A stretch of 64,000 nt of DNA from Dyadobacter sp. (GTDB lineage: Bacteria; Bacteroidota; Bacteroidia; Cytophagales; Spirosomataceae): the NCBI RefSeq assembly GCF_017744695.1, contig NZ_JAGIAS010000001.1, positions 1,331,013 through 1,395,012 of the forward strand, in the 5' to 3' direction. Position numbers and translations under genes: made by a program. Positions 1 to 7,686 of this stretch are shown here, piece by piece. Each line of letters opens with the position of its first letter. Position 1 is the stretch's first letter. The notes beneath the pieces were generated by a model, which worked only from the letters and a program-made list of their open reading frames with translations, searched no databases and was not told where the DNA came from.

Positions 1-102
1 ATAGGTTTTTCTTTGCCAGTAAGGTGCCGACAGCTCAAATGCTGCAGCGTCGATACCCGCGAATTGGTTGAGCGCGTAGTTCAGAACTTGTGTTTCCGTC
101 AT
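1..102 (-). CDS. Partial gene, possible Crp/Fnr-type regulator (N-terminus only)
   Basis: Only the first 34 codons are inside the window, read leftward from an ATG at 102-100; the gene runs off the left edge. The visible protein opens MTETQVLNYALNQFAGID and ends PYWQRKTY. A short helix, a small hydrophobic turn and a basic stretch resemble the start of Bacteroidetes Crp/Fnr cyclic-nucleotide-binding regulators, but neither the effector domain nor the helix-turn-helix is visible, so the family is an inference. It diverges from the gene at 251, and the gap between them must carry both promoters. Confidence 0.5.
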   Translation of the reverse strand, partial: MTETQVLNYALNQFAGIDAAAFELSAPYWQRKTY

Positions 103-194
103 GAGTTATGTGAGTGAATAAAGCTATATTCCAAAAATAGAGATAGGACGCACAAAAACCTCATAACCAGCTACCTAAAATCTCGATATTTCGT

Positions 195-202
195 TAAATT
201 TG
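195..202 (+). promoter_or_regulatory. Candidate -7 box (TAAATTTG)
   Basis: TAAATTTG matches the Bacteroidetes -7 consensus TAnnTTTG and lies about 49 bases before the ATG at 251. No clear TTTG -33 box is seen at the usual spacing of about 19, so this rests on the -7 box alone. Confidence 0.35.
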
Positions 203-250
203 ATACACCTCCCCTGACGATGCAGCTTCGGACTTCAAACGCTTCTTACC

Positions 251-1504
251 ATGCAGAGAAAGATTCTACCGCTCGTATTGGTTTTCCTGTCGCACATCTG
301 CCTCGCAAACCAGATCCTGATCCCGATGGACAATACGCAGACCAATCATCTGAAAGCGTACGGCCTGGCTTACATTCTGCTGAAGGGAGATATTGAAGTG
401 GATTGGCTGCTCAACTACCGCGGGGGCAGCTTTAAGGTCCAATACAGCAAATCCATTGAAAATGAATGCAAACTGAGGGCAGTTTCCTATGAAGTGCTGT
501 CGGAGGCGGCAAGTGCACAGATCGTGAACGAGATCAGCAACCCCAACGTGAATATGGACGTGGTAAAGCTGTTCAAAGCAGCCAAAATTGCGGTTTATTC
601 GCCCATCAAGATCAGCCCCGCCGAGTTTGAAAATACCGATGCGGTATTGCTCGTGCTCAAATATGCCGAAATTCCGTTTGAAGTCATTTACGACGAAGAA
701 ATCCTGCGTGGCGACCTTCCCAAATACGACTGGCTCCACTTGCATCATGAAGATTTTACGGGACAGTTTGGCAAAAATCTCCGCCGCACCAGTGAAGCCG
801 ATATCAAAGCCCAGGAGGCTATTGCGAGCCGTTACGGCTTTTCGAAAGTCCCGAAAATGAAGCTGGCCGTCGCGAAGGCCATTAAGGAGTTCTGCGCAGG
901 CGGGGGTTTCCTGTTTGCCATGTGCTCCGGTGCGGAAACGTTTGATATCGCATTGGCGGCCGAGGGCGTCGACATTGTCGATAACCTCGACGGCGACGGT
1001 ATCGACCCCGACGCACAATCTAAGCTGGATTTCGACAAGACATTCGCATTCTACAACTTTAAGCTCCAACTCGACGAATACGATGGCATGAATTTCTCGG
1101 ACATCAACTCCGCAGCGGGCCGTTACCGTGGCTGGGGCGAAAATGATGCCTACTTTTCCCTTTTCGACTTTTCGGCGAAATGGGACGTCATTCCGGCCAT
1201 GCTCGTACAAAACCACGAGCACTTAATCCGCGAATTTTTCGGCCAAACCACCGCATTCTCCAAATACACCGTCAAGCCCAGCACGCTCGTCATGGGCACC
1301 AGCAGCAACTCCGACCGCTATATTTACGGCGAACTGGGCCGCGGCCAATGGACCTTCTACGGCGGCCACGACCCGGAAGGCCGGGGCGGGGGCGGCCGGC
1401 GCATGCCCACCGACCTCAACCTCTACCCCAACTCTCCCGGTTACCGGCTGATATTGAACAATGTGTTGTTTCCTTCCGCGCGGAAAAAGAAGCGGAAGAC
1501 TTGA
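251..1504 (+). CDS. Exported protein with glutamine-amidotransferase-like motifs (relatives often labelled asparagine synthetase B)
   Basis: 417 residues with a signal peptide at 1-19 (MQRKILPLVLVFLSHICLA). Close Bacteroidetes relatives are, from memory, often labelled asparagine synthetase B, but I see no N-terminal nucleophile Cys and no ATP-pyrophosphatase loop. What is visible is a nucleophile-elbow-like motif, AMCSGAE, with Cys225, and a late YGGHDPE with His373, the layout of class I glutamine amidotransferase/ThuA-like folds. The mature start (ILIPMDNTQTNHLKAYG) and the LNYRGGSF block look like conserved family features. An envelope GATase-like fold is the better description; the substrate is unknown. 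It is monocistronic, with a candidate promoter at 195. Confidence 0.85.
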   Translation: MQRKILPLVLVFLSHICLANQILIPMDNTQTNHLKAYGLAYILLKGDIEVDWLLNYRGGSFKVQYSKSIENECKLRAVSYEVLSEAASAQIVNEISNPNVNMDVVKLFKAAKIAVYSPIKISPAEFENTDAVLLVLKYAEIPFEVIYDEEILRGDLPKYDWLHLHHEDFTGQFGKNLRRTSEADIKAQEAIASRYGFSKVPKMKLAVAKAIKEFCAGGGFLFAMCSGAETFDIALAAEGVDIVDNLDGDGIDPDAQSKLDFDKTFAFYNFKLQLDEYDGMNFSDINSAAGRYRGWGENDAYFSLFDFSAKWDVIPAMLVQNHEHLIREFFGQTTAFSKYTVKPSTLVMGTSSNSDRYIYGELGRGQWTFYGGHDPEGRGGGGRRMPTDLNLYPNSPGYRLILNNVLFPSARKKKRKT

Positions 1505-1603
1505 TCATTGATAGCGTTCGGCTGCACATCAGCCCTGCATTCCGGGCATTGCTGATTGACTTCCGGCGGGATTTTGGGTAGATTTACTCAAAAAGAATAT
1601 GCT

Positions 1604-2200
1604 ATGCCTTCGATCGTAACTGATTTTAATGAACTTGACCTGGACGGCACATACACCTATGCTGATTACTTACTCTGGCAATTCAAGGAGCGGGTAGAAC
1701 TGATTAAGGGCAGGATTTTCAAGATGTCGCCAGCTCCGAATACATCGCATCAGCTGATTTCATCAAAGCTCCAGGGCAATCTTTTCGTGCATTTGAAGGA
1801 CAAATCCTGTTATTTGTTTAGCGCCCCATTCGATGTAAGGTTGTTCGACACGAAAAAGTCTGCGTTTGTCAACAGAGACATCTACACAGTTGTGCAGCCT
1901 GACTTATGTGTTGTTTGCGATAAAAATAAATTGGACGAAAAAGGCTGCCTTGGCGCTCCCGACCTGGTTATTGAAATCCTATCTCCTGGCAATTCGAAGA
2001 AAGAGGTAGACAGCAAATTCGATTTATATCAGGAAAGCGGCGTCAGGGAATATTGGATTGTTCAGCCCATCGATCAGAATGTATTCATTTTTACACTGAG
2101 CGATTCCGGTGTCTTTATCGGCCTAAAACCTGCAACAGCGGAACTGCGTTCGGTCATATTCCCTGAACTCTCAATCGATTTGAAAGAAATTTTCAACTAG
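1604..2200 (+). CDS. Uma2-family (DUF820) putative endonuclease
   Basis: 198 residues from the ATG at 1604, preceded by an A-rich stretch; an earlier in-frame ATG at 1556 would add 16 residues that look like leader sequence. The PD-(D/E)xK-like Uma2 core is clear: PDLCVVCDKNKLD, then DLVIEILSPGNSKKEVDSKF, then YQESGVREYWIVQP. Uma2 proteins are widespread in cyanobacteria and Bacteroidetes and are predicted nucleases of unknown role. The length is typical. The stop overlaps the convergent MarR-GNAT gene by 4 bases. I see no partner gene. Confidence 0.88.
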   Translation: MPSIVTDFNELDLDGTYTYADYLLWQFKERVELIKGRIFKMSPAPNTSHQLISSKLQGNLFVHLKDKSCYLFSAPFDVRLFDTKKSAFVNRDIYTVVQPDLCVVCDKNKLDEKGCLGAPDLVIEILSPGNSKKEVDSKFDLYQESGVREYWIVQPIDQNVFIFTLSDSGVFIGLKPATAELRSVIFPELSIDLKEIFN

Positions 2201-3141
2201 TTCAACATCATCTCCATCTTAATATCCGCCCGCTTGAAATTATGCCCTGTAAGCGGTACTTCTTCAAATCCCAGCTTTTTGTAAAGGTTAATACCCGCTG
2301 CTGACCCTTTTCGATTGGAGTAAAGGATTATTTTAGCCGCGCCTAACTCCCGGGCCTTTTCAATCACCGCATTACCGAGCAGGTCACCAATCTTCTTGCC
2401 CCGCATGCTTTTTGAAACGGTCATTTTGCTCATTTCAACTACATCGCCATTGCGCTTCAGTGCACACGTACCCACCGGCTCGTCGCCGTACAATGCGATC
2501 AGGATGGCACCGCCGTCTTTAAGGTAGTAGGTTTCCGGGTCGGACAAGGTCTTTTCGTCTTCGGGCTCTACTTCATAGGTATCTGAAATCCAGGCGTAGT
2601 TGAGGTCATAAAATGCCTGTGCGTGCTCCGGCTTATAATCCACAATGCGGATCGCAGCATTGGTTTCCTCGTTTTCCATTCGTTTGTAACGTTCAAAAAA
2701 TCCTTCTTTTTTCAATTGGTACTCTGTCTCGTCCATGGCTTGTAACAAGTTGTTTGCATTGTCAATAATTTGTTCTGCTGTTTTACGGATTTTCTCCCAA
2801 ACCGGCTGCATTTGCGCCACGAGCTTACCGGCCTTCTTTGTGAGCCGCACCATTCGCTTGCGCGTATCACGCTCGTCTTTAAATGATTCCACCATACCTT
2901 CCTTTTCCAGCTCTTTCAACAAGCTGATCGTAGACGGATGCGCATAACCGATTTCCTCGGAAAGCTCCATAATCCCCAGCGCCCCCTTCCTGTGCAGCGC
3001 ATAAACAATCGGAAACCATTTCGGCTCGAAGTTGATGCCGTTATGCTGGTAAATAAGCACACCGTCCTTCCGGAACTGGTCACTCAGGCGCTGCAAACGG
3101 GTCGAGATTGCGAGGGCTCCTACTTCGTTGAAGATGTTCAT
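2197..3141 (-). CDS. MarR-family regulator fused to GNAT acetyltransferase
   Basis: 314 residues. Residues 1-150 form a MarR winged helix: a helical dimerisation start, MELSEEIGYAHPSTISLLKELEKEGMVE in two adjoining parts as recognition helix, then the wing with DERDTRKRMVRLT. Residues 160-314 form a GNAT domain with the acetyl-CoA loop MRGKKIGDLLGNAVIEKAR and a terminal KLGFEEVPL strand. MarR-GNAT fusions are known; the ligand is likely a small molecule that is also acetylated, but the substrate cannot be read. A palindrome over its own -7 box (3172-3191) suggests autorepression. The gene is monocistronic, convergent with the Uma2 gene. Confidence 0.92.
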   Translation of the reverse strand: MNIFNEVGALAISTRLQRLSDQFRKDGVLIYQHNGINFEPKWFPIVYALHRKGALGIMELSEEIGYAHPSTISLLKELEKEGMVESFKDERDTRKRMVRLTKKAGKLVAQMQPVWEKIRKTAEQIIDNANNLLQAMDETEYQLKKEGFFERYKRMENEETNAAIRIVDYKPEHAQAFYDLNYAWISDTYEVEPEDEKTLSDPETYYLKDGGAILIALYGDEPVGTCALKRNGDVVEMSKMTVSKSMRGKKIGDLLGNAVIEKARELGAAKIILYSNRKGSAAGINLYKKLGFEEVPLTGHNFKRADIKMEMMLN

Positions 3142-3166
3142 ATTTGATGCTTTTTTAATTTATGTT

Positions 3167-3174
3167 CAAATTTA
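3167..3174 (-). promoter_or_regulatory. Candidate -7 box of the MarR-GNAT gene
   Basis: On the minus strand this reads TAAATTTG, a full match to TAnnTTTG, about 25 bases upstream of the ATG at 3141. It overlaps the palindrome at 3172-3191. Confidence 0.5.
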
Positions 3175-3191
3175 CGTAGATAACTACATAA
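3172..3191. promoter_or_regulatory. Putative MarR operator (imperfect 20-bp palindrome)
   Basis: TTACGTAGATAACTACATAA equals its own reverse complement at 16 of 20 positions, with a clean GTAG-ATAA-CTAC core. It overlaps the upstream edge of the -7 box of the MarR-GNAT gene, as expected for an autorepressor. MarR proteins usually bind 16-20 bp palindromes of this kind; binding here is inferred. Confidence 0.55.
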
Positions 3192-3237
3192 ATATCACTA
3201 CAATCGACACAAAAATTTTTATCTAATTCATAATAAG

Positions 3238-4347
3238 CTACTTGGAGAGATATTGAACGATAAGTACGCCGGTGTACTGAGATGCTCCTGCCCCGCCCAC
3301 GAGCTCCGCGAGGCGCGTATAATCCTGCATTTGCACCATATGCTTGCTTCCGCCCGGAAGGATCGCTCTCAATTCAGAAACCAGATTTGTCTCATTCAAT
3401 TCATCCTGGATCAGTTCACGAACAGCTTCTTTTTCGAGGATCAAATTCACCAGCGAAATGAATGGAATACGGATCAGGCGCTTGGCCAGGGCGTAGGAAA
3501 TGCCGCTGGTGCGATAACAAACTACTTCGGGGACTTTAAGCAATGCCGTTTCCAGAGTCGCCGTGCCCGAAGTCACTAGTGCCGCATCCGCAACGGATAG
3601 CAGGTCGTAAGTACGTTCATAAACGATCGCTGCCTTGCCGCTGGATAAGTACTGCTCATACAACGTAGAAGGCAAATTCTTCACGCCTGCAATTACATAT
3701 TGGTAACCAGGGAAATGCTTCTGCGTGGTCAGCATGGTATCGAGCATACCAATGATCTCTTGCTTGCGACTGCCGGGAAGCAATGCGATAATGGGCCGGT
3801 CGTCGAGGTTATGCTCGCGGCGAAAATCAGGATCGGGCCGGAATGCGGCGATGGCATCCATGAGCGGATTGCCCACGTAATCGACTTTGTAATCGTATTT
3901 TTTGTAGAAATCGACCTCAAACGGAAAGATCACGAACATGTGGTCCACATTGGCTTTGATCTTCCAGGCGCGTTTCTGGTTCCACGCCCATACTTTCGGT
4001 GAAATATAATAGAAAACTTTTAGCCCCCTGGCTTTCGCGAACGATGCGATACGCAGGTTGAAACCCGGATAATCGATCAGAATCAATGCATCCGGTTGGT
4101 ATTCGAGAATATCCGCCTTGCATTTTTTGAGGAAACCGGTGATCGTACGCAGGTTCATGACCACTTCCAGGAACCCCATAAAGGCAGTGTCCTTATAATG
4201 CGTAACGAGGTCCATGCCTTCCGCCTCCATCATATCGCCGCCCCATCCACGAAACTCGGCCTCCGGGTCACTTGCCCGAATGCCCTTAATCAGATTGGAG
4301 CCATGCAAATCCCCCGAGCGCTCGCCCGCAATTAGGTAGTACTTCAT
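3238..4347 (-). CDS. lpxB: Lipid-A-disaccharide synthase LpxB
   Basis: 369 residues, normal for LpxB (GT19). The enzyme joins UDP-2,3-diacylglucosamine and lipid X to make the lipid A disaccharide at the inner membrane. Visible family motifs are the start MKYYLIAGERSGDLHG, FRGWGGDMMEAEG, LIDYPGFNLRIA, YYISPKVWAWNQKR, PLLPGSRKQE-type ALLPGSRKQEI, and VTSGTATLETALL near the nucleotide-sugar site. It lies 39 bases downstream of the QueD-like gene on the same strand; that gap is filled by a 7-bp repeat. No other Raetz-pathway gene is adjacent. Confidence 0.97.
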   Translation of the reverse strand: MKYYLIAGERSGDLHGSNLIKGIRASDPEAEFRGWGGDMMEAEGMDLVTHYKDTAFMGFLEVVMNLRTITGFLKKCKADILEYQPDALILIDYPGFNLRIASFAKARGLKVFYYISPKVWAWNQKRAWKIKANVDHMFVIFPFEVDFYKKYDYKVDYVGNPLMDAIAAFRPDPDFRREHNLDDRPIIALLPGSRKQEIIGMLDTMLTTQKHFPGYQYVIAGVKNLPSTLYEQYLSSGKAAIVYERTYDLLSVADAALVTSGTATLETALLKVPEVVCYRTSGISYALAKRLIRIPFISLVNLILEKEAVRELIQDELNETNLVSELRAILPGGSKHMVQMQDYTRLAELVGGAGASQYTGVLIVQYLSK

Positions 4348-4353
4348 AGGCTA

Positions 4354-4381
4354 TCGGCCGTCGGCCGTCGGCTGTCGGCTG
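4354..4381. repeat. Four-copy 7-bp tandem repeat (TCGGCYG)
   Basis: Four uninterrupted heptamers (TCGGCCG twice, then TCGGCTG twice) fill the gap between the stop of the QueD-like gene and the lpxB start. With the arrays at 54402 and 62276 they fit the pattern TNRGCNN, and all begin at or just after a stop codon. Confidence 0.85.
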
Positions 4382-4386
4382 TCTTA

Positions 4387-4806
4387 CTACTCCCCATAAT
4401 ACTCCACAAAGTTCTTCGGCGTTTCTATCAGCTTGATATAGTGCAGTTTCGCATTAGGCGCCGCCTGTGCAATGGCTGGTTCGAGGATATTCCAGATTTC
4501 CATCACAAATATTTCACAAGACGCCATTTTGCCTTGCATGAAGTCAACATCGAGATTGAGGTTTTTATGATCCACCTTATCCACAACCTCATTCTTGATA
4601 ATATCCCCCAGCACTTTCAGGTCGATCACAAAACCTGTATCAGGGTCGGGCTTGCCTTTCACCGTAACAATCAGCTCAAAATTATGCCCATGCCAGTTGT
4701 TATTGGCGCAAGGGCCAAATACTTCCTGGTTTTTCTCATCACTCCACGCCGGGTTGTAAAGCCGGTGCGCCGCATTGAAATGCTCTTTTCTTGTTACGTA
4801 AATCAT
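4387..4806 (-). CDS. 6-carboxytetrahydropterin synthase / 6-pyruvoyl-tetrahydropterin synthase family (QueD-like)
   Basis: 139 residues from the ATG at 4806, chosen because MIYVTRKEHFNAAHRL is the family start; an upstream ATG at 4839 adds 11 unrelated residues. Zinc-binding histidines sit in FNAAHRL and in WHGHNFEL, and CANNNWHGH carries the catalytic Cys before HGH. Later motifs are DTGFVIDLKVLGDIIK, DHKNLNLD and IKLIETPKNF. QueD makes 6-carboxytetrahydropterin for 7-deazaguanine synthesis; pterin synthesis is the alternative and cannot be excluded, as no queC or queE lies nearby. It is probably cotranscribed with lpxB. Confidence 0.92.
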   Translation of the reverse strand: MIYVTRKEHFNAAHRLYNPAWSDEKNQEVFGPCANNNWHGHNFELIVTVKGKPDPDTGFVIDLKVLGDIIKNEVVDKVDHKNLNLDVDFMQGKMASCEIFVMEIWNILEPAIAQAAPNAKLHYIKLIETPKNFVEYYGE

Positions 4807-4836
4807 AAAACTTCCTGCCACTTGATAATTCTGGTG

Positions 4837-4844
4837 CAAAATTA
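4837..4844 (-). promoter_or_regulatory. Candidate -7 box of the queD-lpxB unit
   Basis: The minus strand reads TAATTTTG (matches TAnnTTTG) about 30 bases before the ATG at 4806. No convincing -33 box is present. Its position upstream of the chosen start supports that start over 4839. Confidence 0.45.
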
Positions 4845-4915
4845 CACCTTGTATCCGTAGTTTTGCTTCTTAACAAGAGGATAACTAAAAAAAATCCTAT
4901 TTCACAGTTAAAATT

Positions 4916-4947
4916 TAAGAGTAGATCGGCACGATTCGCTACTCTTA
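4916..4947. promoter_or_regulatory. Inverted repeat in the queD/hldD divergent gap
   Basis: A perfect 9-bp inverted repeat, TAAGAGTAG and CTACTCTTA, flanks a 14-base spacer and ends 36 bases before the hldD ATG. It could be a regulator site or a 5' leader hairpin of hldD. The nearest U-rich run is too short for a terminator. Confidence 0.4.
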
Positions 4948-4983
4948 TCTGGCATTCTTTTTACCGTTAAACATATAATCTCG

Positions 4984-5949
4984 ATGATTATCGTAACAGG
5001 AGCAGCCGGCTTTATTGGCAGCGGGCTTATCAGCCGCCTCAATCAAGACGGCTTTACAAACATTATTGCAGTAGATGATTTTTCCAAAATCGAAAAAGCA
5101 GAAAACCTCGAAGGAAAGACGATCAAGGAAAAAGTAGAAAGAAATGCACTTTTCGAATGGCTGGATGCCAATCACCGCGACGTAGAATTCATTTTCCACA
5201 TCGGCGCGCGTACCGACACCACGGAGTTCGACAAGGAAATTTTTGATGAACTGAATGTAAATTATTCCAAAGGTATTTGGGAAAAATGCGTGGCCTACCA
5301 GATTCCCCTCGTGTACGCGTCGTCTGCGGCTACGTACGGGCTGGGCGAGCACGGGTACGACGATAACGAGTCGACAATCGGCCAGTTGAAGCCACTGAAC
5401 CCTTACGGCGATTCCAAAAACGAGTTCGATAAATGGGCATTGGCGCAAGAGAAAAAACCGTTTTTCTGGGCTGGTCTTAAATTCTTCAACGTTTACGGCC
5501 CTAACGAATACCATAAAGGCCGTATGGCGTCGGTGATTTTCCATGCTTACAACCAGATTAAGGCAACCGAAAAAATGAAGCTTTTCCGCTCGCATAACCC
5601 GGACTTCAAGGACGGCGAGCAAATGCGCGACTTCATTTACGTCAAAGACCTGATCGACGTTTGCATTTTCTTCATGCACCACCGCAAGAACTCAGGCATT
5701 TACAATCTCGGAAGCGGTCGCGCGAGAACATTCAAAGACCTGGTTACCAACACATTCCTGGCCATGGGCAAGACGCCGGACATTTCGTACGTCGATACCC
5801 CGGCCGATATCCGCGACAAATACCAATATTTCACGCAGGCCAATATGAGCAAGCTGCGCTCCGTCGGATATACCCGTCCGTTCAGCACGCTGGAAGAGGG
5901 AATTGATGATTATGTGAAGAATTATCTCTCGTCGACATCCTATTTGTAG
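4984..5949 (+). CDS. hldD: ADP-L-glycero-D-manno-heptose 6-epimerase
   Basis: 321 residues, close to the E. coli enzyme. A short-chain Rossmann enzyme that epimerises ADP-D-glycero-heptose to the L-glycero form for LPS inner core. The NADP loop is GAAGFIGSGLISRL at residues 5-18; the active site is seen as YASSAATYG and NPYGDSK (Tyr-x3-Lys). FIFHIGARTDTTEFD, NVYGPNEYHKGRMASV and GEQMRDFIYVKDL match heptose epimerases closely. The ATG at 4984 gives the conserved start MIIVTGAAG. A rho-independent terminator follows at 5974. With lpxB it makes this a small LPS neighbourhood. Confidence 0.96.
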   Translation: MIIVTGAAGFIGSGLISRLNQDGFTNIIAVDDFSKIEKAENLEGKTIKEKVERNALFEWLDANHRDVEFIFHIGARTDTTEFDKEIFDELNVNYSKGIWEKCVAYQIPLVYASSAATYGLGEHGYDDNESTIGQLKPLNPYGDSKNEFDKWALAQEKKPFFWAGLKFFNVYGPNEYHKGRMASVIFHAYNQIKATEKMKLFRSHNPDFKDGEQMRDFIYVKDLIDVCIFFMHHRKNSGIYNLGSGRARTFKDLVTNTFLAMGKTPDISYVDTPADIRDKYQYFTQANMSKLRSVGYTRPFSTLEEGIDDYVKNYLSSTSYL

Positions 5950-5973
5950 GCCTTCCTGTTGATCAAAACTTTG

Positions 5974-5999
5974 AAAAGACCTGCCCTGGCGGGTCTTTT
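5974..5999 (+). terminator. Rho-independent terminator after hldD
   Basis: AAAAGACC and GGTCTTTT form the outer stem with an inner GCC/GGC; the right arm runs into TTTTCTGTTTT. It lies 25 bases after the hldD stop. Confidence 0.85.
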
Positions 6000-6060
6000 C
6001 TGTTTTACTTACCCAAAACCTATTTCCACCGGCCGCTGCCGGAATCTCCACAATTTTCCG

Positions 6061-6068
6061 TATTTTTG
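6061..6068 (+). promoter_or_regulatory. Candidate -7 box of sufB
   Basis: TATTTTTG matches TAnnTTTG, 74 bases before the sufB ATG, giving a leader of roughly 65 bases. The -33 region is not recognisable. Confidence 0.4.
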
Positions 6069-6141
6069 ACCCTCTGAATAAACTCAATCCCACTTCTCTG
6101 TGTTAGCATGATACCAACCAGAGTGTGACATTATTACGACT

Positions 6142-7587
6142 ATGAGCAAAGAAGAAGAATTGTTGGAGGAAATCACCAGTTCGGAATACAAATACGGCTT
6201 TGTGACTGATATTGAAGCAGATGAGGCTCCTGCGGGCCTTAATGACGATATTATCAGGTTCATCTCAGCCAAAAAGAATGAACCCGAATGGATGCTGCAA
6301 TGGCGCCTGAAAGCGTACCATTTGTGGCTCACCATGGAAGAGCCCAAATGGCCGAACGTGCATTACCCGCCCATCGAATTCCAGGCTATTAAATATTACT
6401 CGGCACCAAAGAAAAAGAAGGCTGTCGAAAGCATCGACGACATCGATCCCGAGTTGCGTAACACTTTCGAAAGACTGGGTATTTCTTTGAATGAACAGAA
6501 AAGGATCTCCGGTATCGCGGTTGACGCGGTGATGGACTCCGAATCGGTTTTCACGACCTTCAAAGAAACGCTCAAAGAAAAGGGTATCATTTTCTGCTCG
6601 ATCAGCGAAGCGATCCGTGAGCATCCTGAGCTGGTGAAGAAATACCTCGGCTCGGTGGTACCTCCTAAGGATAACTACTATGCCGCTTTGAACTCGGCGG
6701 TTTTCTCCGACGGATCATTTGTATATATTCCCAAAGGCGTTCGTTGCCCGATGGAGCTTTCGACCTATTTCCGTATCAATGCAGCGGGAACAGGCCAGTT
6801 CGAAAGAACGCTGATCATCGGCGACGAGGACAGCCACGTGAGCTACCTCGAAGGTTGTACGGCGCCAATGCGTGATGAAAACCAGCTGCACGCTGCGGTG
6901 GTGGAAATCTTCGCACACGACAATGCAAATGTCAAATATTCGACCGTACAGAACTGGTACCCGGGCGACAAGGAAGGAAAAGGCGGGATTTACAACTTCG
7001 TGACCAAACGTGGCCTTTGCGACGGCCCTAATTCCAAAATCTCCTGGACGCAGGTGGAAACCGGCTCCGCGATTACCTGGAAGTATCCTTCGGTGATCCT
7101 GAAAGGCGACAATTCGATCGGCGAATTTTACTCGGTGGCTGTAACCAACAACATGCAGCAGGCTGATACGGGTACGAAAATGATCCATATCGGTAAAAAC
7201 ACCAAAAGCCGGATCGTTTCCAAAGGTATTTCGGCCGGAAAGAGCCAAAACTCCTACCGTGGATTGGTGCAGGTGTTCAAAAAAGCAGAAAAAGCACGTA
7301 ACTTCTCGCAATGCGATTCCCTGCTGCTTGGCGACAAATGCGGCGCGCACACTTTCCCTTACATTGAAGTGAGCAACCCATCGGCCACCGTAGAGCACGA
7401 AGCAACCACTTCGAAGATCGGGGAGGACATTCTTTTCTACTGCAACCAGCGCGGTATCCCGACGGAACAAGCGGTTGCATTGATCGTGAATGGCTATGCT
7501 AAAGAAGTATTAAACCAGCTTCCGATGGAGTTTGCCGTTGAAGCGCAAAAACTACTGGAAATCAGCCTGGAAGGAAGTGTAGGTTAA
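6142..7587 (+). CDS. sufB: Fe-S cluster assembly scaffold SufB
   Basis: 481 residues, full length for SufB, the scaffold of the SufBCD complex on which Fe-S clusters are built in the cytosol. Signature stretches include [60 protein letters not shown] with its Cys, [20 protein letters not shown] and the C-terminal [17 protein letters not shown]. The start fits a weakly conserved N-terminus. Unusually, no sufC, sufD or sufS follows: a terminator and an antiporter come next, so the rest of the suf genes must lie elsewhere. Confidence 0.97.
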   Translation: MSKEEELLEEITSSEYKYGFVTDIEADEAPAGLNDDIIRFISAKKNEPEWMLQWRLKAYHLWLTMEEPKWPNVHYPPIEFQAIKYYSAPKKKKAVESIDDIDPELRNTFERLGISLNEQKRISGIAVDAVMDSESVFTTFKETLKEKGIIFCSISEAIREHPELVKKYLGSVVPPKDNYYAALNSAVFSDGSFVYIPKGVRCPMELSTYFRINAAGTGQFERTLIIGDEDSHVSYLEGCTAPMRDENQLHAAVVEIFAHDNANVKYSTVQNWYPGDKEGKGGIYNFVTKRGLCDGPNSKISWTQVETGSAITWKYPSVILKGDNSIGEFYSVAVTNNMQQADTGTKMIHIGKNTKSRIVSKGISAGKSQNSYRGLVQVFKKAEKARNFSQCDSLLLGDKCGAHTFPYIEVSNPSATVEHEATTSKIGEDILFYCNQRGIPTEQAVALIVNGYAKEVLNQLPMEFAVEAQKLLEISLEGSVG

Positions 7588-7611
7588 AATTTCCGATCAG
7601 ATAAAACACAG

Positions 7612-7637
7612 AAAGCCTTTGATTCGTCGAAGGCTTT
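7612..7637 (+). terminator. Rho-independent terminator after sufB
   Basis: AAAGCCTT pairs with AAGGCTTT across a 10-base loop, followed by a T-rich run. It lies 24 bases after the sufB stop and separates sufB from the antiporter. Confidence 0.85.
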
Positions 7638-7686
7638 TTGTATTTTATTGATCTTAGTAATTTTTTCCATCAACGATCCACCCTTC

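Noticed and set aside
266-1222. 318-codon minus-strand frame opposite the GATase-like gene
   Set aside because: No leader, domain or start signal; the plus strand has a signal peptide, promoter box and conserved-looking motifs.
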